A DNA stretch of 64,000 bases. Source: Oscillospiraceae bacterium. GTDB taxonomy: Bacteria > Bacillota > Clostridia > Oscillospirales > Oscillospiraceae. Of this stretch, positions 42,824-51,626 are shown one piece after another. Both the position numbers and the translations under genes were made by a program. The stretch is taken from positions 124,001-188,000 of the forward strand of contig JAFQNL010000013.1 of assembly GCA_017395935.1 (NCBI GenBank), given 5' to 3'. Under the pieces are notes generated by a model, which was given only the letters and a program-made list of their open reading frames with translations, was not told the DNA's origin and searched no databases. Numbering within the stretch: the stretch's first letter is position 1; the number at the start of each line of letters is the position of its first letter.

Positions 42824-43705
42824 ATGGAACGTATTGAGACACTGGCCGACCTTTCCGCTCTGAAAGAGAATCGGGTTATTGGCGGCGAAGGTCTGATTCT
42901 GGAGAATACCACCATTACCTTCCGAGGAACCGGAAATATTCTCTATTTGGAAAAGGGTGTCCATCTGCAGGACTCTTCCATCACCTTTGGTGGAGACAAC
43001 GCACTGGTCTATCTCAGCAGAAGCAATCGCCCCTATGTTCTCTCTCTGTCGGTCTTCCGTGACACCACCGCTTTCTTCGGTCCCAACTGCCATATCAGCG
43101 GCAAGCTGGTAGCTGTGGTTTCCGAACGGCAGTGCCTGCTGGTAGGGCGGAGCGTCTCCTTCTCCTTCGGCGTCGCGCTGAAGACCTCTGAGCCCCATCC
43201 CATCTATTCTATCGAGACCAACGAGCGGATCAATCCCAGCCGCTCTATCTGTATCGGCGACCATGTCTGGGTCTGCCAGAACTGCTTCATTCAGAAGGGC
43301 ACTGTAATCGGCTCCGGCTCTATTCTGGGCGCCCATTCTGTCTTCTCTGGTCAGCAGATCCCCTCCAATACCTATTGGGAGGGCAATCCCGCTCAGCTGC
43401 TGCATACGGGTGTGTTTTACACCAATGAAAGCGTTCATAACTGGACGGACGCCCAAACTGCCGCAGCCAAGCTCAAAAACAAGCGGGGCTTTATCTTCAG
43501 AGACGACGGGATCGCCCGAAAGAACTACGAGAAACTGGATATTGTTATCCGCTGCCAGCCTACCATCGAGGCTCGTCTGGAGCAGGTCAAGCTGCTTCTG
43601 GCAGACACCGCAGAAGACCACAACCGTTTCTTCATTCCCTGCCCGGAGGGGGCCGCCGCCCTTTCTCAGCCCGGCAGAAAGAAAAAGGGACTGTTCCGCC
43701 GCTGA
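42824..43705 (+). CDS. left-handed beta-helix (hexapeptide repeat) protein
   Basis: A 293-residue protein with hexapeptide-type repeats between about residues 20-190 (NCHISGKLVAVVSERQCLLV, ICIGDHVWVCQNCFIQKGTV, then IGSGSILGAHSVFSG), as in sugar or nucleotide acyltransferases. A helical tail and a basic KKKGLFRR end follow. It may be an O-acetyltransferase, but no clear catalytic His or acceptor motif can be assigned. The ATG at 42824 is preferred because GAGGAG lies nine bases upstream; the first ATG at 42803 has no such site. Last gene of the operon. Confidence 0.75.
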   Translation: MERIETLADLSALKENRVIGGEGLILENTTITFRGTGNILYLEKGVHLQDSSITFGGDNALVYLSRSNRPYVLSLSVFRDTTAFFGPNCHISGKLVAVVSERQCLLVGRSVSFSFGVALKTSEPHPIYSIETNERINPSRSICIGDHVWVCQNCFIQKGTVIGSGSILGAHSVFSGQQIPSNTYWEGNPAQLLHTGVFYTNESVHNWTDAQTAAAKLKNKRGFIFRDDGIARKNYEKLDIVIRCQPTIEARLEQVKLLLADTAEDHNRFFIPCPEGAAALSQPGRKKKGLFRR

Positions 43706-43720
43706 CAGCACAGATAAATC

Positions 43721-43764
43721 AAAAGACCGGAGACGGGGTAAATCCCCTGTCTCCGGTCTTTTTT
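43721..43764. terminator. bidirectional terminator
   Basis: A 14-base arm AAAAGACCGGAGAC pairs with GTCTCCGGTCTTTT around a small inner GC-rich hairpin. It serves the hexapeptide gene and the convergent MoxR operon. Confidence 0.85.
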
Positions 43765-45253
43765 AATTCAATTCATCCAGAATGGACTTCTGCCGGCCAC
43801 CCAGCAAGAGAGCCCGGTTATAGCTGGCGAACTTCTCGCAGCCGTTGTCGGTGATGAACTTCATAGAATAGTAGTTCATGGTCAACTCGGTGAGGAAGAT
43901 AACCAGTTCCTGACCTTCGCCAAAGGCGGTCTCGATCAGATGGAACGCCCGGTCCAGCCGCTGGGAGCCCAGCAGGATTCGTTCCTTTCGGCCGGCCACC
44001 GCCTGCTTGAACTGACTCCGGACCCAAAGTGCCGCCTCAGCACCAGAGAGCATCTGATGGCGCAGTTCTCTGGCGTAGCGTTCCAGCGTATCCGTCACCC
44101 GGGTCAGCTTTCTCTCCTCTGCCTCGTCCAGCAGTTTTGCCCTTCTCTTATCCTCGGTCATAGACCGGACCAGCTCTGCCGCTGCCTCCGCCGTCTCGCT
44201 GCCGGCGCCGGCATCCAGCTGGGCGATCAGCCCCTTGAGCTGGCTGTGGAGGGCAGTCACGTAGGCATCCTCCTCGTTGGCCTCCCGGCAAGATCGGAAA
44301 ATTGCGTCCAGCACCAGAGAGACGGCAGACAGTCGCTCGTCAAAGGGTGCCATGCGGAGCCTATTCACCGTCTTGTCGGTCAAATGGCCGGCAAGGATGG
44401 ACTCCACATCGTAGTCAGACTGGTACTTCAGGTAGAGATCGTAATAGTTGGCAAAGTCCTTGGCAATGGCCGGATGCTGGATATACTGCCTTACCACCTG
44501 CTCATCCACCGGCAGATCCAGCTTCTGGCTAACGGCAATAAGCCGGGAAAGATCCTCCCAACCGCGGGCTGTGGCAAACCGCTTTCCATCCACCGTCGTC
44601 TCCAGCTTGTAGAAATTCTGGGGTTTCAGTTCCAGATAAGCCAGCACCGCCGGATGGACCTGACGGAGATAGGCGTATTCCTTCCAGGGCTGATAGGCGG
44701 CCTCGATAGTCAGCGAGCGGACACGGTCCAGAGTAACCACGTCAAAGTCCCGTACAGACCGGTTATACTCAGGCGGATTGCCTGCGGCCACAATGATCCA
44801 GCCCTCAGGAAGCTGGTGGCTGCCGAAGGTCTTGCACTGGAGGAACTGGAGCATGGCCGGAGCCAGCGTCTCGGAGACGCAGTTGACCTCATCCAGGAAG
44901 AGAATGCCTGTATTCAAGCCGGTCTCCTCCATGGCACGGTAGACACTGGCAATGATCTCACTCATTGTGTACTCGGTAACCCGGAAGCTCTCCCCCTGAT
45001 AGCTGGCCGTTTGGATACTGGGCAGGCCGATGGCCGACTGACGGGTATGATGGGTGATGGTATAGCTGACAAGCGCAACCCCGCACTCCTGCGCCGCCTG
45101 CTGGGCAATTGCCGTCTTGCCCACACCGGGAGGACCCATAAGCAGAATCGGCCGCTGCGCCACGACGGGAATGGCCCAGCGGCCATGCTCGTCTTTGGAA
45201 AGATAAGCCTTTACGGTATTCTTTACCTGTTCTTTTGCCTGTTTGATATTCAT
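43763..45253 (-). CDS. MoxR-type AAA+ ATPase
   Basis: A 496-residue AAA_5/MoxR protein. Walker A is GPPGVGKT at residues 40-47, Walker B is GILFLDEVN, followed by an AAGNPPEYN sensor-1 segment. The C-terminal 200 residues are helical with no recognised domain. MoxR ATPases usually act with VWA-domain partners as chaperones that load metals or activate protein complexes. Here the VWA gene ends 12 bases before this start, and an LRR gene precedes it. The ATG at 45253 follows GAGGAG. Confidence 0.9.
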   Translation of the reverse strand: MNIKQAKEQVKNTVKAYLSKDEHGRWAIPVVAQRPILLMGPPGVGKTAIAQQAAQECGVALVSYTITHHTRQSAIGLPSIQTASYQGESFRVTEYTMSEIIASVYRAMEETGLNTGILFLDEVNCVSETLAPAMLQFLQCKTFGSHQLPEGWIIVAAGNPPEYNRSVRDFDVVTLDRVRSLTIEAAYQPWKEYAYLRQVHPAVLAYLELKPQNFYKLETTVDGKRFATARGWEDLSRLIAVSQKLDLPVDEQVVRQYIQHPAIAKDFANYYDLYLKYQSDYDVESILAGHLTDKTVNRLRMAPFDERLSAVSLVLDAIFRSCREANEEDAYVTALHSQLKGLIAQLDAGAGSETAEAAAELVRSMTEDKRRAKLLDEAEERKLTRVTDTLERYARELRHQMLSGAEAALWVRSQFKQAVAGRKERILLGSQRLDRAFHLIETAFGEGQELVIFLTELTMNYYSMKFITDNGCEKFASYNRALLLGGRQKSILDELN

Positions 45254-45264
45254 TCTGTTACTCC

Positions 45265-46662
45265 TCACCGCCCTGAAGGCGTGTTTCTGTCCGTACTGTC
45301 TCCCCGGCCGCCAGACACTTCCAGTTCCTCCGGTCCCAGAACAACCTTAATGGCCCATGGTGGCACCTGAGGGGCGATATAGTCCTCTTCAAAGAACACG
45401 AAGGCTACTTCATACTCCGGCTTTCGCTCCGGATATGCGCCAAAGCCATCGGTAAAATAAAGCATTCCTTTCAGATCGCCCACTTCTCCCCGGCGCATCA
45501 GCTCATCCACATAGCGGAAGGCGGGCCGGAAATCTGTTCCGCCAAAGCCCCGGACGGTAAAGTTTTCGCAAAACATCTCCAGCTCACGGGGCGAATGGAT
45601 GACGGTATCCATCTGGATCTGTGCGTCGGACTGGATAATCCGCAGATTGGCGTCCTCAAAGAAGAGTTCTTCCGAGGACAGCACCGCCCTAGTCTCCTCC
45701 AGAAACTTCCGGATCACATCGCCGGAACAGGAGTCAGAGGTGTCAATGACAATGACAAAATCCTTGATCTTTCGACTCTCCCGATATTCCAGCGGCTCAA
45801 TCAGGGGAATATCCCCGTAAAGCTCCATACCGAGGGCGTAATAGGCATAGTCAAAGCTGTCCAGATCCACCCGCATTTCCTCCCGCATGGTAACAAAGCG
45901 GCGGAGAAACTGTCGGTAATCGTAGCGCTCCCGGTTCTCAATGGTCAAAGACTGAAGGATATCCCCAGCCTCGTCTCCCCAGGAGGCGAAGAAGGTCTCC
46001 ATATTGGTCTGGGTCTTTTCACTCAGATGCTGCCACTTCTCCTCCAGCTCTTCCCGTCGGTCCCGATCATTATCGCCGCTCTGTTCTTCCTGCTGCTGAT
46101 CCTGACCGTTTCTGTTGTCCGAGGGTTCATCCTCCGGCCAGAAGCGGTGGTCATCCCGGCGGAATTCCCGAATAAGAGCCAGTTGGCGGTTGAAGTCCTG
46201 AGTCTTTCCCAACCAGCGGTAGATGGCCTCTGCTGTGAGAACGCTCATCTCTCCCTTCAGATCGGCGTAAGTCTCCTCACGAAGGTTGGACTGGAGCAGA
46301 TTGAGGCAGCGATTGTCGATCGAGTCCAGAATGGACTCCACCGCGATATCGCAGGCCAGATTCCACCGGTCCTCCTCCCGGCCTTCCCGATTGATAGGAT
46401 GGCGGAGCAGACAGTGAAGAAGCATATGCAGATAGACCCGGTTGAGCAGGACCAGGTCCTGCTGATAGAGTTCGATCAGATAGCGGGGATTGAACTGGAT
46501 GGAGAAGCCGTCGGTACCCACTGTAGGGGTATTCAGGTTCATGGTGTAGTCCAGTCCGGACAGAGCCACATCCAGAAAGCGCATATTCAAATACAGTTCG
46601 TTCCGGGTAGAGGCGAGGATATTACGCCCGATCCGGTCGAGTTTTTCATGATTGGCGTTCAC
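45265..46662 (-). CDS. VWA-domain protein, DUF2201 family, degenerate metallopeptidase site
   Basis: A 465-residue protein. The N-terminal metallopeptidase-like domain (1-170) has H79-M80-L-L-H83 where a zinc peptidase would have HExxH, so the catalytic Glu is missing. An acidic, Gln-rich linker (about 176-212) follows. The C-terminal VWA domain (about 300-450) has an intact MIDAS: DTSDS at 307-311 and Thr376 in FGGTD. VWA proteins bind a ligand through a metal ion, and MoxR ATPases are their usual partners. It is the middle gene of the LRR-VWA-MoxR operon. Confidence 0.88.
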   Translation of the reverse strand: MNANHEKLDRIGRNILASTRNELYLNMRFLDVALSGLDYTMNLNTPTVGTDGFSIQFNPRYLIELYQQDLVLLNRVYLHMLLHCLLRHPINREGREEDRWNLACDIAVESILDSIDNRCLNLLQSNLREETYADLKGEMSVLTAEAIYRWLGKTQDFNRQLALIREFRRDDHRFWPEDEPSDNRNGQDQQQEEQSGDNDRDRREELEEKWQHLSEKTQTNMETFFASWGDEAGDILQSLTIENRERYDYRQFLRRFVTMREEMRVDLDSFDYAYYALGMELYGDIPLIEPLEYRESRKIKDFVIVIDTSDSCSGDVIRKFLEETRAVLSSEELFFEDANLRIIQSDAQIQMDTVIHSPRELEMFCENFTVRGFGGTDFRPAFRYVDELMRRGEVGDLKGMLYFTDGFGAYPERKPEYEVAFVFFEEDYIAPQVPPWAIKVVLGPEELEVSGGRGDSTDRNTPSGR

Positions 46663-46677
46663 TGGCTCTCTCCTGTC

Positions 46678-47835
46678 TTATAAGTCAAATTCCTTATCCA
46701 CGCCGCCGGCAAGGCCCATTCCGGCCTCCATGAGCCGGCCTACAAAGCGAACCTTACCTGCCCGCTCGGCCTGAGCACTGAGGGCAGAGAGCTGCTGGGG
46801 CGTGAGTCGGGTCAGCCGGAGCAGTCGCTCCAGACCTTCCAGCTCCTGCTCCCCCTCGTCTCCCCCTTCGCCCTCCATCAGCATCTTCATCAGCAGATCC
46901 AGATGCTCCAGCAAGTGGTTCAGGTAGACCTCCTGACGGCCCAGCTGATAGGGCCAGCGCAGCCGATACCAGGCGATCCGGACGGTAATATCCGTCTTAT
47001 CTTTGAGCAGAGCGGTATCAAAGTAGCTCTCGTAAAGATTGAAGTCAATGCCCTTGGCCGAGAAACACTCCCGGTAAAGCTGTCCGGAGCCATAGGTAAT
47101 CGTATTGAAGGCCCGGGGCATGACCACCTCTTCGAATTCATAGGCAAAGTCAGGCAGATAAAACCGGGCCCTGCCGTCAGGAAAGCGGACAGTCAGGTCA
47201 ATCTCTCCGGTAAGCTCACCCAGCAGGACGCTGAGATTGATTGTATGCGGTGCGCTGAGCCAGTGGAAGGACCGGCAATTCATAAACAGGCAGCTTCCCA
47301 CCTGCTCCAGACCGTCGGGCAGTTCCAGTCCAGTCAGCTTGACGCAGTTATAAAAGGCATAGCGGCCCACCGACCGGGCCATTCGGGGCAGTCTCACCCA
47401 CTCCAGCTTCCGACAGTTGGCAAAGGTATACTCCGGGATCTCGCTCACCGAGTCGGGGACCTCTACATGAAGCAGCGAGGCGCATTGGTCAAAGACCCGA
47501 ACACCCAGCTGTTCCAGCCGGTCGGGAAGCTGGAGCCGAATCAGGCTCCGGCAGCGGGCAAAGGCCCGATCTCCAATGGTTCGAAGCGTATCCGGCAGTT
47601 CAATTCGGCTGAGTGGAGAATCCTCCCGGGAGACAGGCGGCAGTCCGGCTCGGGCAGCGTCGATCAGTCTCAGACCTGACACCCGTTCGCTGCCTCCCCC
47701 AAAGCAGTCTGGCCCCAGCCTAGTCACGGGACAGCCGTCCACGCTGGCAGGAAAGGTCAGCGGCTCCCCGTCTCCGGTACAGCGGAGAATGACAGCCTCC
47801 CCGTTTTCAAGGGTATAATAAACATTCCAGCCCAT
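46678..47835 (-). CDS. leucine-rich repeat protein (BspA/LRR_5 type)
   Basis: A 385-residue cytoplasmic protein without a signal peptide. Residues about 75-190 hold five repeats of about 23 residues (IELPDTLRTIGDRAFARC, LQLPDRLEQLGVRVFDQC, VEVPDSVSEIPEYTFANC and so on) of the BspA/LRR_5 type. The C-terminal part (about 215-385) is unrelated to LRRs and rich in Leu and Glu. First gene of the operon with the VWA and MoxR genes (15-base gap), suggesting it is the substrate-recognition or target subunit. Start preceded by AAGGAGG. Confidence 0.85.
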   Translation of the reverse strand: MGWNVYYTLENGEAVILRCTGDGEPLTFPASVDGCPVTRLGPDCFGGGSERVSGLRLIDAARAGLPPVSREDSPLSRIELPDTLRTIGDRAFARCRSLIRLQLPDRLEQLGVRVFDQCASLLHVEVPDSVSEIPEYTFANCRKLEWVRLPRMARSVGRYAFYNCVKLTGLELPDGLEQVGSCLFMNCRSFHWLSAPHTINLSVLLGELTGEIDLTVRFPDGRARFYLPDFAYEFEEVVMPRAFNTITYGSGQLYRECFSAKGIDFNLYESYFDTALLKDKTDITVRIAWYRLRWPYQLGRQEVYLNHLLEHLDLLMKMLMEGEGGDEGEQELEGLERLLRLTRLTPQQLSALSAQAERAGKVRFVGRLMEAGMGLAGGVDKEFDL

Positions 47836-47870
47836 CGCGCGGCCTCCTTGCCCATAGTTCTACAAATATC

Positions 47871-47899
47871 ATTATAGACAACCTTCCCCATTTCCGCAA
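47871..47899 (-). promoter_or_regulatory. promoter of the LRR-VWA-MoxR operon
   Basis: Minus-strand TTGCGG (47894-47899) and TATAAT (47871-47876) with a 17-base spacer. Confidence 0.65.
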
Positions 47900-47955
47900 C
47901 GGGGAAAGGCTGGATTTCTCCGGCGAAACTGACTCTTTTCAAACGGGAAGGGATT

Positions 47956-47964
47956 TGCTATAAT
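47956..47964 (+). promoter_or_regulatory. extended -10 promoter of the duplicated-domain gene
   Basis: TGcTATAAT, 40 bases before the ATG. It lies back to back with the LRR operon promoter; the two -10 elements are about 80 bases apart. Confidence 0.6.
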
Positions 47965-48004
47965 ACATTGAATCACCATGAAGGCGATGAAAGGAGTTTT
48001 TCCT

Positions 48005-49501
48005 ATGAACAAGTACAGCGATCCCAAGCAGTTTCTGGAGGAACTGAAAGCTTTGATCCTCAAGCAGGGCGAAGTAGCCTGCGAGGAATACAGAAAGACC
48101 ATGGAGGAGTTCTACTCCTCTCCCGAGAGCCGTCTGGGTCTGGAAAACGACCGTCTGATTCATGAGGCCCGGGTGGCATGGCGCCGGACGGTGGGCGAGC
48201 CCGTCATCTCTTTGATCAAGGAGGCCTATCCCCAGCGCTGGAAGGAGCTGCTCTCCCCCACTCCTTATCACGGTGTATCGGTGGAAGACGGCGCCTCCCT
48301 GCTCTACCGCAACAGCGCCTACGTTCTGGAGATGGGCGTCTATCCCAGCCCCACTCATGTACGGCTGCCTGAAGAGCTGAGCCAGTTGGGCCGGCAGCGT
48401 AAGGAGATCTACAGCCAAACCCTGCGCAGCCTGTGGAAGAGCATCCTGCTGCTCAAGACCGACAAGACCACCGGCGAGAGCTGGTTCTACGATCAGGAGC
48501 TCAAGTGCTTCTTCCGGCTCAAGCCTGACGAGAATTTCTACCACTGGGGCACCTACGAATACTATCACTGCAACCGGGACGAGGTAGAGGCCATTGTAGA
48601 GCGGGACCTGTCCGCGCTGCCGGAAAATCAGGCCCTCTCCGGTTACTTCTGTATCTATCAGAACGATTATCGGGATCTGCCCGAGATCTACCACCGCCTG
48701 ACCAGCTGCCGTCCTGCTACCGAGGAAGACTTCCGTCCCAAGGGTCGGGAATATCATAAGCTCTATACCCCCCTCACCATTGACGTCCCCTTCACCGACT
48801 TGCTCAATGACCTGCAGGCCACCCTGCTGGAAACCGCTCAGCAGGAGCTCAACGGTTACCGCGCTCAGATGGAGCACTTCTATCTCTCTCCCGAGAGTCG
48901 TCAGGGCAAGGAGAACCAGCGCTTCCGCCGCGAGATGGAAGAGGCCTGGTATCGGACCGTTTTTGAGGCAGGTATGGCCTTTATCAAGGACCGCTGCCCT
49001 CAGGTACTGGAGCGAATGGACTGGGCCAGCAAATACATTGGCGAGCTGAGCCGGAAGTCCGGTCCCCGGGCTTTCTACAGCTACTTCGCCTGGATTCTCT
49101 TTGCAGACAGCAAACTCAATACTCCCCAGAATATTGAAGCCGATCAGGCCCCCCGTCAGGCCCTGCAGAAGATGGAGGACAAGCTGAAGAAGAGCCGCGC
49201 CCATGCCCTCAACCACCACTGGAAGCCCATCGTCCTGCTCTCCATCGCCGGCGAAGACATGGACACCAACTACTACTACGACGAGGAACTCTGCTTCTTC
49301 TTCCGTCTCTCTCCCGAAAACAACTACGGCCGCCGGAACAGCTGGAACTACTGCCCCGTCTCCAAGGAGGCTGCGGAAAACGCCTGCGGCATGAACTTCG
49401 ACCATCTGAAGGTCAATCCCGTTTCCCCCTACCTGATGCGCTATCTGGACGACTATCAGAATCTGCCTGAAATCGCCCTGCGCGTCCCCGCTTTTCATTG
49501 A
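48005..49501 (+). CDS. unknown protein made of two copies of one domain
   Basis: A 498-residue soluble protein I do not recognise. It is an internal duplication: residues about 30-230 and 286-490 align. Matching segments are EEFYSSPESR (34-43) with EHFYLSPESR (290-299), FYDQELKCFFRL (161-172) with YYDEELCFFFRL (424-435), and YQNDYRDLPEI (218-228) with YLDDYQNLPEI (480-490). No signal peptide, membrane segment or known motif. The ATG at 48005 follows AAAGGAG. It is divergent from the LRR-VWA-MoxR operon with a 169-base shared promoter region and strongly biased codons, suggesting high expression. Confidence 0.75.
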   Translation: MNKYSDPKQFLEELKALILKQGEVACEEYRKTMEEFYSSPESRLGLENDRLIHEARVAWRRTVGEPVISLIKEAYPQRWKELLSPTPYHGVSVEDGASLLYRNSAYVLEMGVYPSPTHVRLPEELSQLGRQRKEIYSQTLRSLWKSILLLKTDKTTGESWFYDQELKCFFRLKPDENFYHWGTYEYYHCNRDEVEAIVERDLSALPENQALSGYFCIYQNDYRDLPEIYHRLTSCRPATEEDFRPKGREYHKLYTPLTIDVPFTDLLNDLQATLLETAQQELNGYRAQMEHFYLSPESRQGKENQRFRREMEEAWYRTVFEAGMAFIKDRCPQVLERMDWASKYIGELSRKSGPRAFYSYFAWILFADSKLNTPQNIEADQAPRQALQKMEDKLKKSRAHALNHHWKPIVLLSIAGEDMDTNYYYDEELCFFFRLSPENNYGRRNSWNYCPVSKEAAENACGMNFDHLKVNPVSPYLMRYLDDYQNLPEIALRVPAFH

Positions 49502-49524
49502 TTCCCGGCTTTAAAACAGCAGCA

Positions 49525-49558
49525 AGCCCCTGATCCGTTTGGATCAGGGGCTTTTTCT
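49525..49558 (+). terminator. terminator of the duplicated-domain gene
   Basis: A perfect AGCCCCTGATCC/GGATCAGGGGCT stem with loop GTTT and a TTTTCTT tail. Confidence 0.88.
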
Positions 49559-49572
49559 TATATGGATGAAAT

Positions 49573-50031
49573 TTACCGCTTTTCAGCCAGCAGCTTATTG
49601 AGTTCCTCAATAAAGGAGTCAATATCCTTGAACTGACGATAGACCGAAGCAAAGCGGACATAGGAAACCTCGTCCACCTCTTTCAGCTTGTCCATGACCA
49701 GCTCGCCGATCCGGGTAGCGCTGATCTCCCGGTTCATGGAGTTCTGCAGTTCCTGCTCCACATCGTCGGCAATCCGCATCATCGTTTCCATAGTCACAGG
49801 CCGCTGGGCGCAGGCATGGATAATGCCGGTAAGGACCTTGTTCTTCTCAAAGCTCTGACGACTGCCGTCCTTTTTAATGACGATCAGGGGAAGGGTCTCC
49901 ACCGTCTCATAGGTGGTAAAGCGCTTCCGGCAGGCAAGGCACTCCCGGCGGCGGCGAATGCTCTCGCCGTCATCGGCGGGGCGGGAATCCACGACCTTAC
50001 TATCCAACTGTCCGCAATAGGGGCATCTCAT
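49573..50031 (-). CDS. nrdR: transcriptional repressor NrdR
   Basis: A 152-residue regulator of ribonucleotide reductase genes. The zinc ribbon has C3, C6, C31 and C34 (MRCPYCGQ, ECLACRKRFTTYE), and the ATP-cone domain follows (about 47-137, VIKKDGSRQSFEKNKVLTGI). It binds NrdR boxes when loaded with ATP/dATP. No nrd genes are in this window. A minus-strand extended -10 TGcTATAAT lies about 40 bases upstream. Confidence 0.95.
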   Translation of the reverse strand: MRCPYCGQLDSKVVDSRPADDGESIRRRRECLACRKRFTTYETVETLPLIVIKKDGSRQSFEKNKVLTGIIHACAQRPVTMETMMRIADDVEQELQNSMNREISATRIGELVMDKLKEVDEVSYVRFASVYRQFKDIDSFIEELNKLLAEKR

Positions 50032-50154
50032 GGGGAGTTCATCCTCTCTCTCTCAGATTTACATAATTATAGCACAACTTCCCGATTTGAAAAGAGTTTT
50101 TTACCATTTTGCCCCTTTCATTTTTCTGTCTCTCCCTGTTTTTTCCCTGCCATA

Positions 50155-50189
50155 AACAAACAAAGAGGGGTCTACCCTCCTTGTTTGTT
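50155..50189 (-). terminator. terminator of the gatCAB operon
   Basis: AACAAACAA-GAGGG paired with CCCTC-TTGTTTGTT around a 4-base loop. On the minus strand the 3' arm itself is T-rich. Confidence 0.7.
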
Positions 50190-50195
50190 GTTATG

Positions 50196-51626
50196 TCAAC
50201 TATTCAACATTTCCCGCAGCAGCTCATTGACCAGTTTGGGATCAGCCTTTCCGCCCAGCGCGCGCATACACCTGCCCACCAGAAAGGCAAAGACTTTTTC
50301 CTGTCCGGCGCGGTACTGCCCGGTCTGGGCAGGATGGTCCGTCAGGACCTGACGAACTGTCTGCGCAATCAGTTCCCGGTCCCGAACCTGTTCCAGACCG
50401 TTTCTGCGGCAATAATCCTCCGGATCCTCGCCAGTAGCAAAGCAGTGCTCCAACACCTGACTGGCCTTGCCCCGGTTGATCCGGCCTTCCTTTGTCATGG
50501 AAATCACCCTTGCCAGCATCGCCGGAGGCAGGGGCACTTTCTCCGTCCCTTCCCCCCGTTCCTTGAGCAGCCGAAGCAGATCGGTCCTGATCCAGTTGGC
50601 CCCCTCCCGGGGGTCGGTACCAAGGGCAACCAGACGTTCATAGTAGTCTGCCAGTCCTCTGCTTTTGCTGATAAGCTGGGCGTCTTCCTCCGAAAGGCCC
50701 CATCGGCTCTGATAGCGTTCCAGCTTCTCATGAGCCAGCTCGGGCTGTTGCCATCTCCATCGCTCCAGCAGCTTCCGGTCCAGACGCAGCGGCGGCAGGT
50801 CGGGTTCAGGGAAGTAGCGATAGTCGGCTGCCGTTTCTTTCGGGCGCATAGGCTCGCTCCGATCCTGATCCTCGTCCCAGCGGCGGGTCTCCTGCCGGAT
50901 ATGGCCGCCGGACTCCAGTATCTGCTGCTGCCGAAGCGCCTCAGCGTAAATGGCCCTGGCCACCGCCCGGAAGGAGCCGAGGTTTTTCATCTCGGTGCGG
51001 GTACCCAGCTGGCTGCTTCCCTTGGGACGAAGAGAGAGATTAACATCACAGCGGAGAGAGCCCTCCTGCATTTTGCAGTCAGAGATGCCCAGATAGAGGC
51101 AGATCAGGCGCAGGCGTTCCAGATAGTCCAGCACCTCCTGTGCGGAGCGGAAGTCAGGCTGGGTGACAATCTCTACCAGCGGGACACCGCAGCGGTTTAG
51201 ATCAATCTGAGTGAGTCCGGTCTCCCGGTCATGGATCAGCTTTCCCGCATCCTCTTCCATGTGCAGCTCGGCAATTCTGATCTGCTTTTCCCCTTTCTCT
51301 GTTCGGATCGGCAGCGTTCCCTCTCGCCCCAGCGGAGTGTGAAACTGGGAGATCTGATACCCCTTGGGCAGATCAGGATAAAAGTAGTTTTTTCTGTCAA
51401 AGGCGATAACCGGACTGATCTGGCATCCGAGTGCCAGCGCCAACCGGGCTGTGTAGTCAACCATCTGCCCATTCAGACGGGGCAGAGCGCCGGGCAGCCC
51501 GGCGCAGACGGGGCAGCAGCGACTGTTGGGAAGGCCACCAAAGGACACCGAGCAGGAGCAGAAAGCCTTAGTCCGGGTAGACAGCTCCACATGGGTCTCA
51601 AGCCCAATGATCATCTCCCATTCCAT
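50196..51626 (-). CDS. gatB: Asp/Glu-tRNA(Asn/Gln) amidotransferase subunit B
   Basis: A 476-residue subunit of the tRNA-dependent amidotransferase. The N-terminal kinase-like cradle opens with MIIGLETHVELST and carries zinc-ligand cysteines (FCSCSVSFGG, RCCPVCAGLPG). The C-terminal YqeY-like tail binds tRNA (about 400-476). GatB phosphorylates the misacylated glutamyl or aspartyl end before amidation. Its start overlaps gatA by 16 bases and follows AGGAGG at eight bases. Last gene of gatCAB. Confidence 0.95.
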   Translation of the reverse strand: MEWEMIIGLETHVELSTRTKAFCSCSVSFGGLPNSRCCPVCAGLPGALPRLNGQMVDYTARLALALGCQISPVIAFDRKNYFYPDLPKGYQISQFHTPLGREGTLPIRTEKGEKQIRIAELHMEEDAGKLIHDRETGLTQIDLNRCGVPLVEIVTQPDFRSAQEVLDYLERLRLICLYLGISDCKMQEGSLRCDVNLSLRPKGSSQLGTRTEMKNLGSFRAVARAIYAEALRQQQILESGGHIRQETRRWDEDQDRSEPMRPKETAADYRYFPEPDLPPLRLDRKLLERWRWQQPELAHEKLERYQSRWGLSEEDAQLISKSRGLADYYERLVALGTDPREGANWIRTDLLRLLKERGEGTEKVPLPPAMLARVISMTKEGRINRGKASQVLEHCFATGEDPEDYCRRNGLEQVRDRELIAQTVRQVLTDHPAQTGQYRAGQEKVFAFLVGRCMRALGGKADPKLVNELLREMLNS

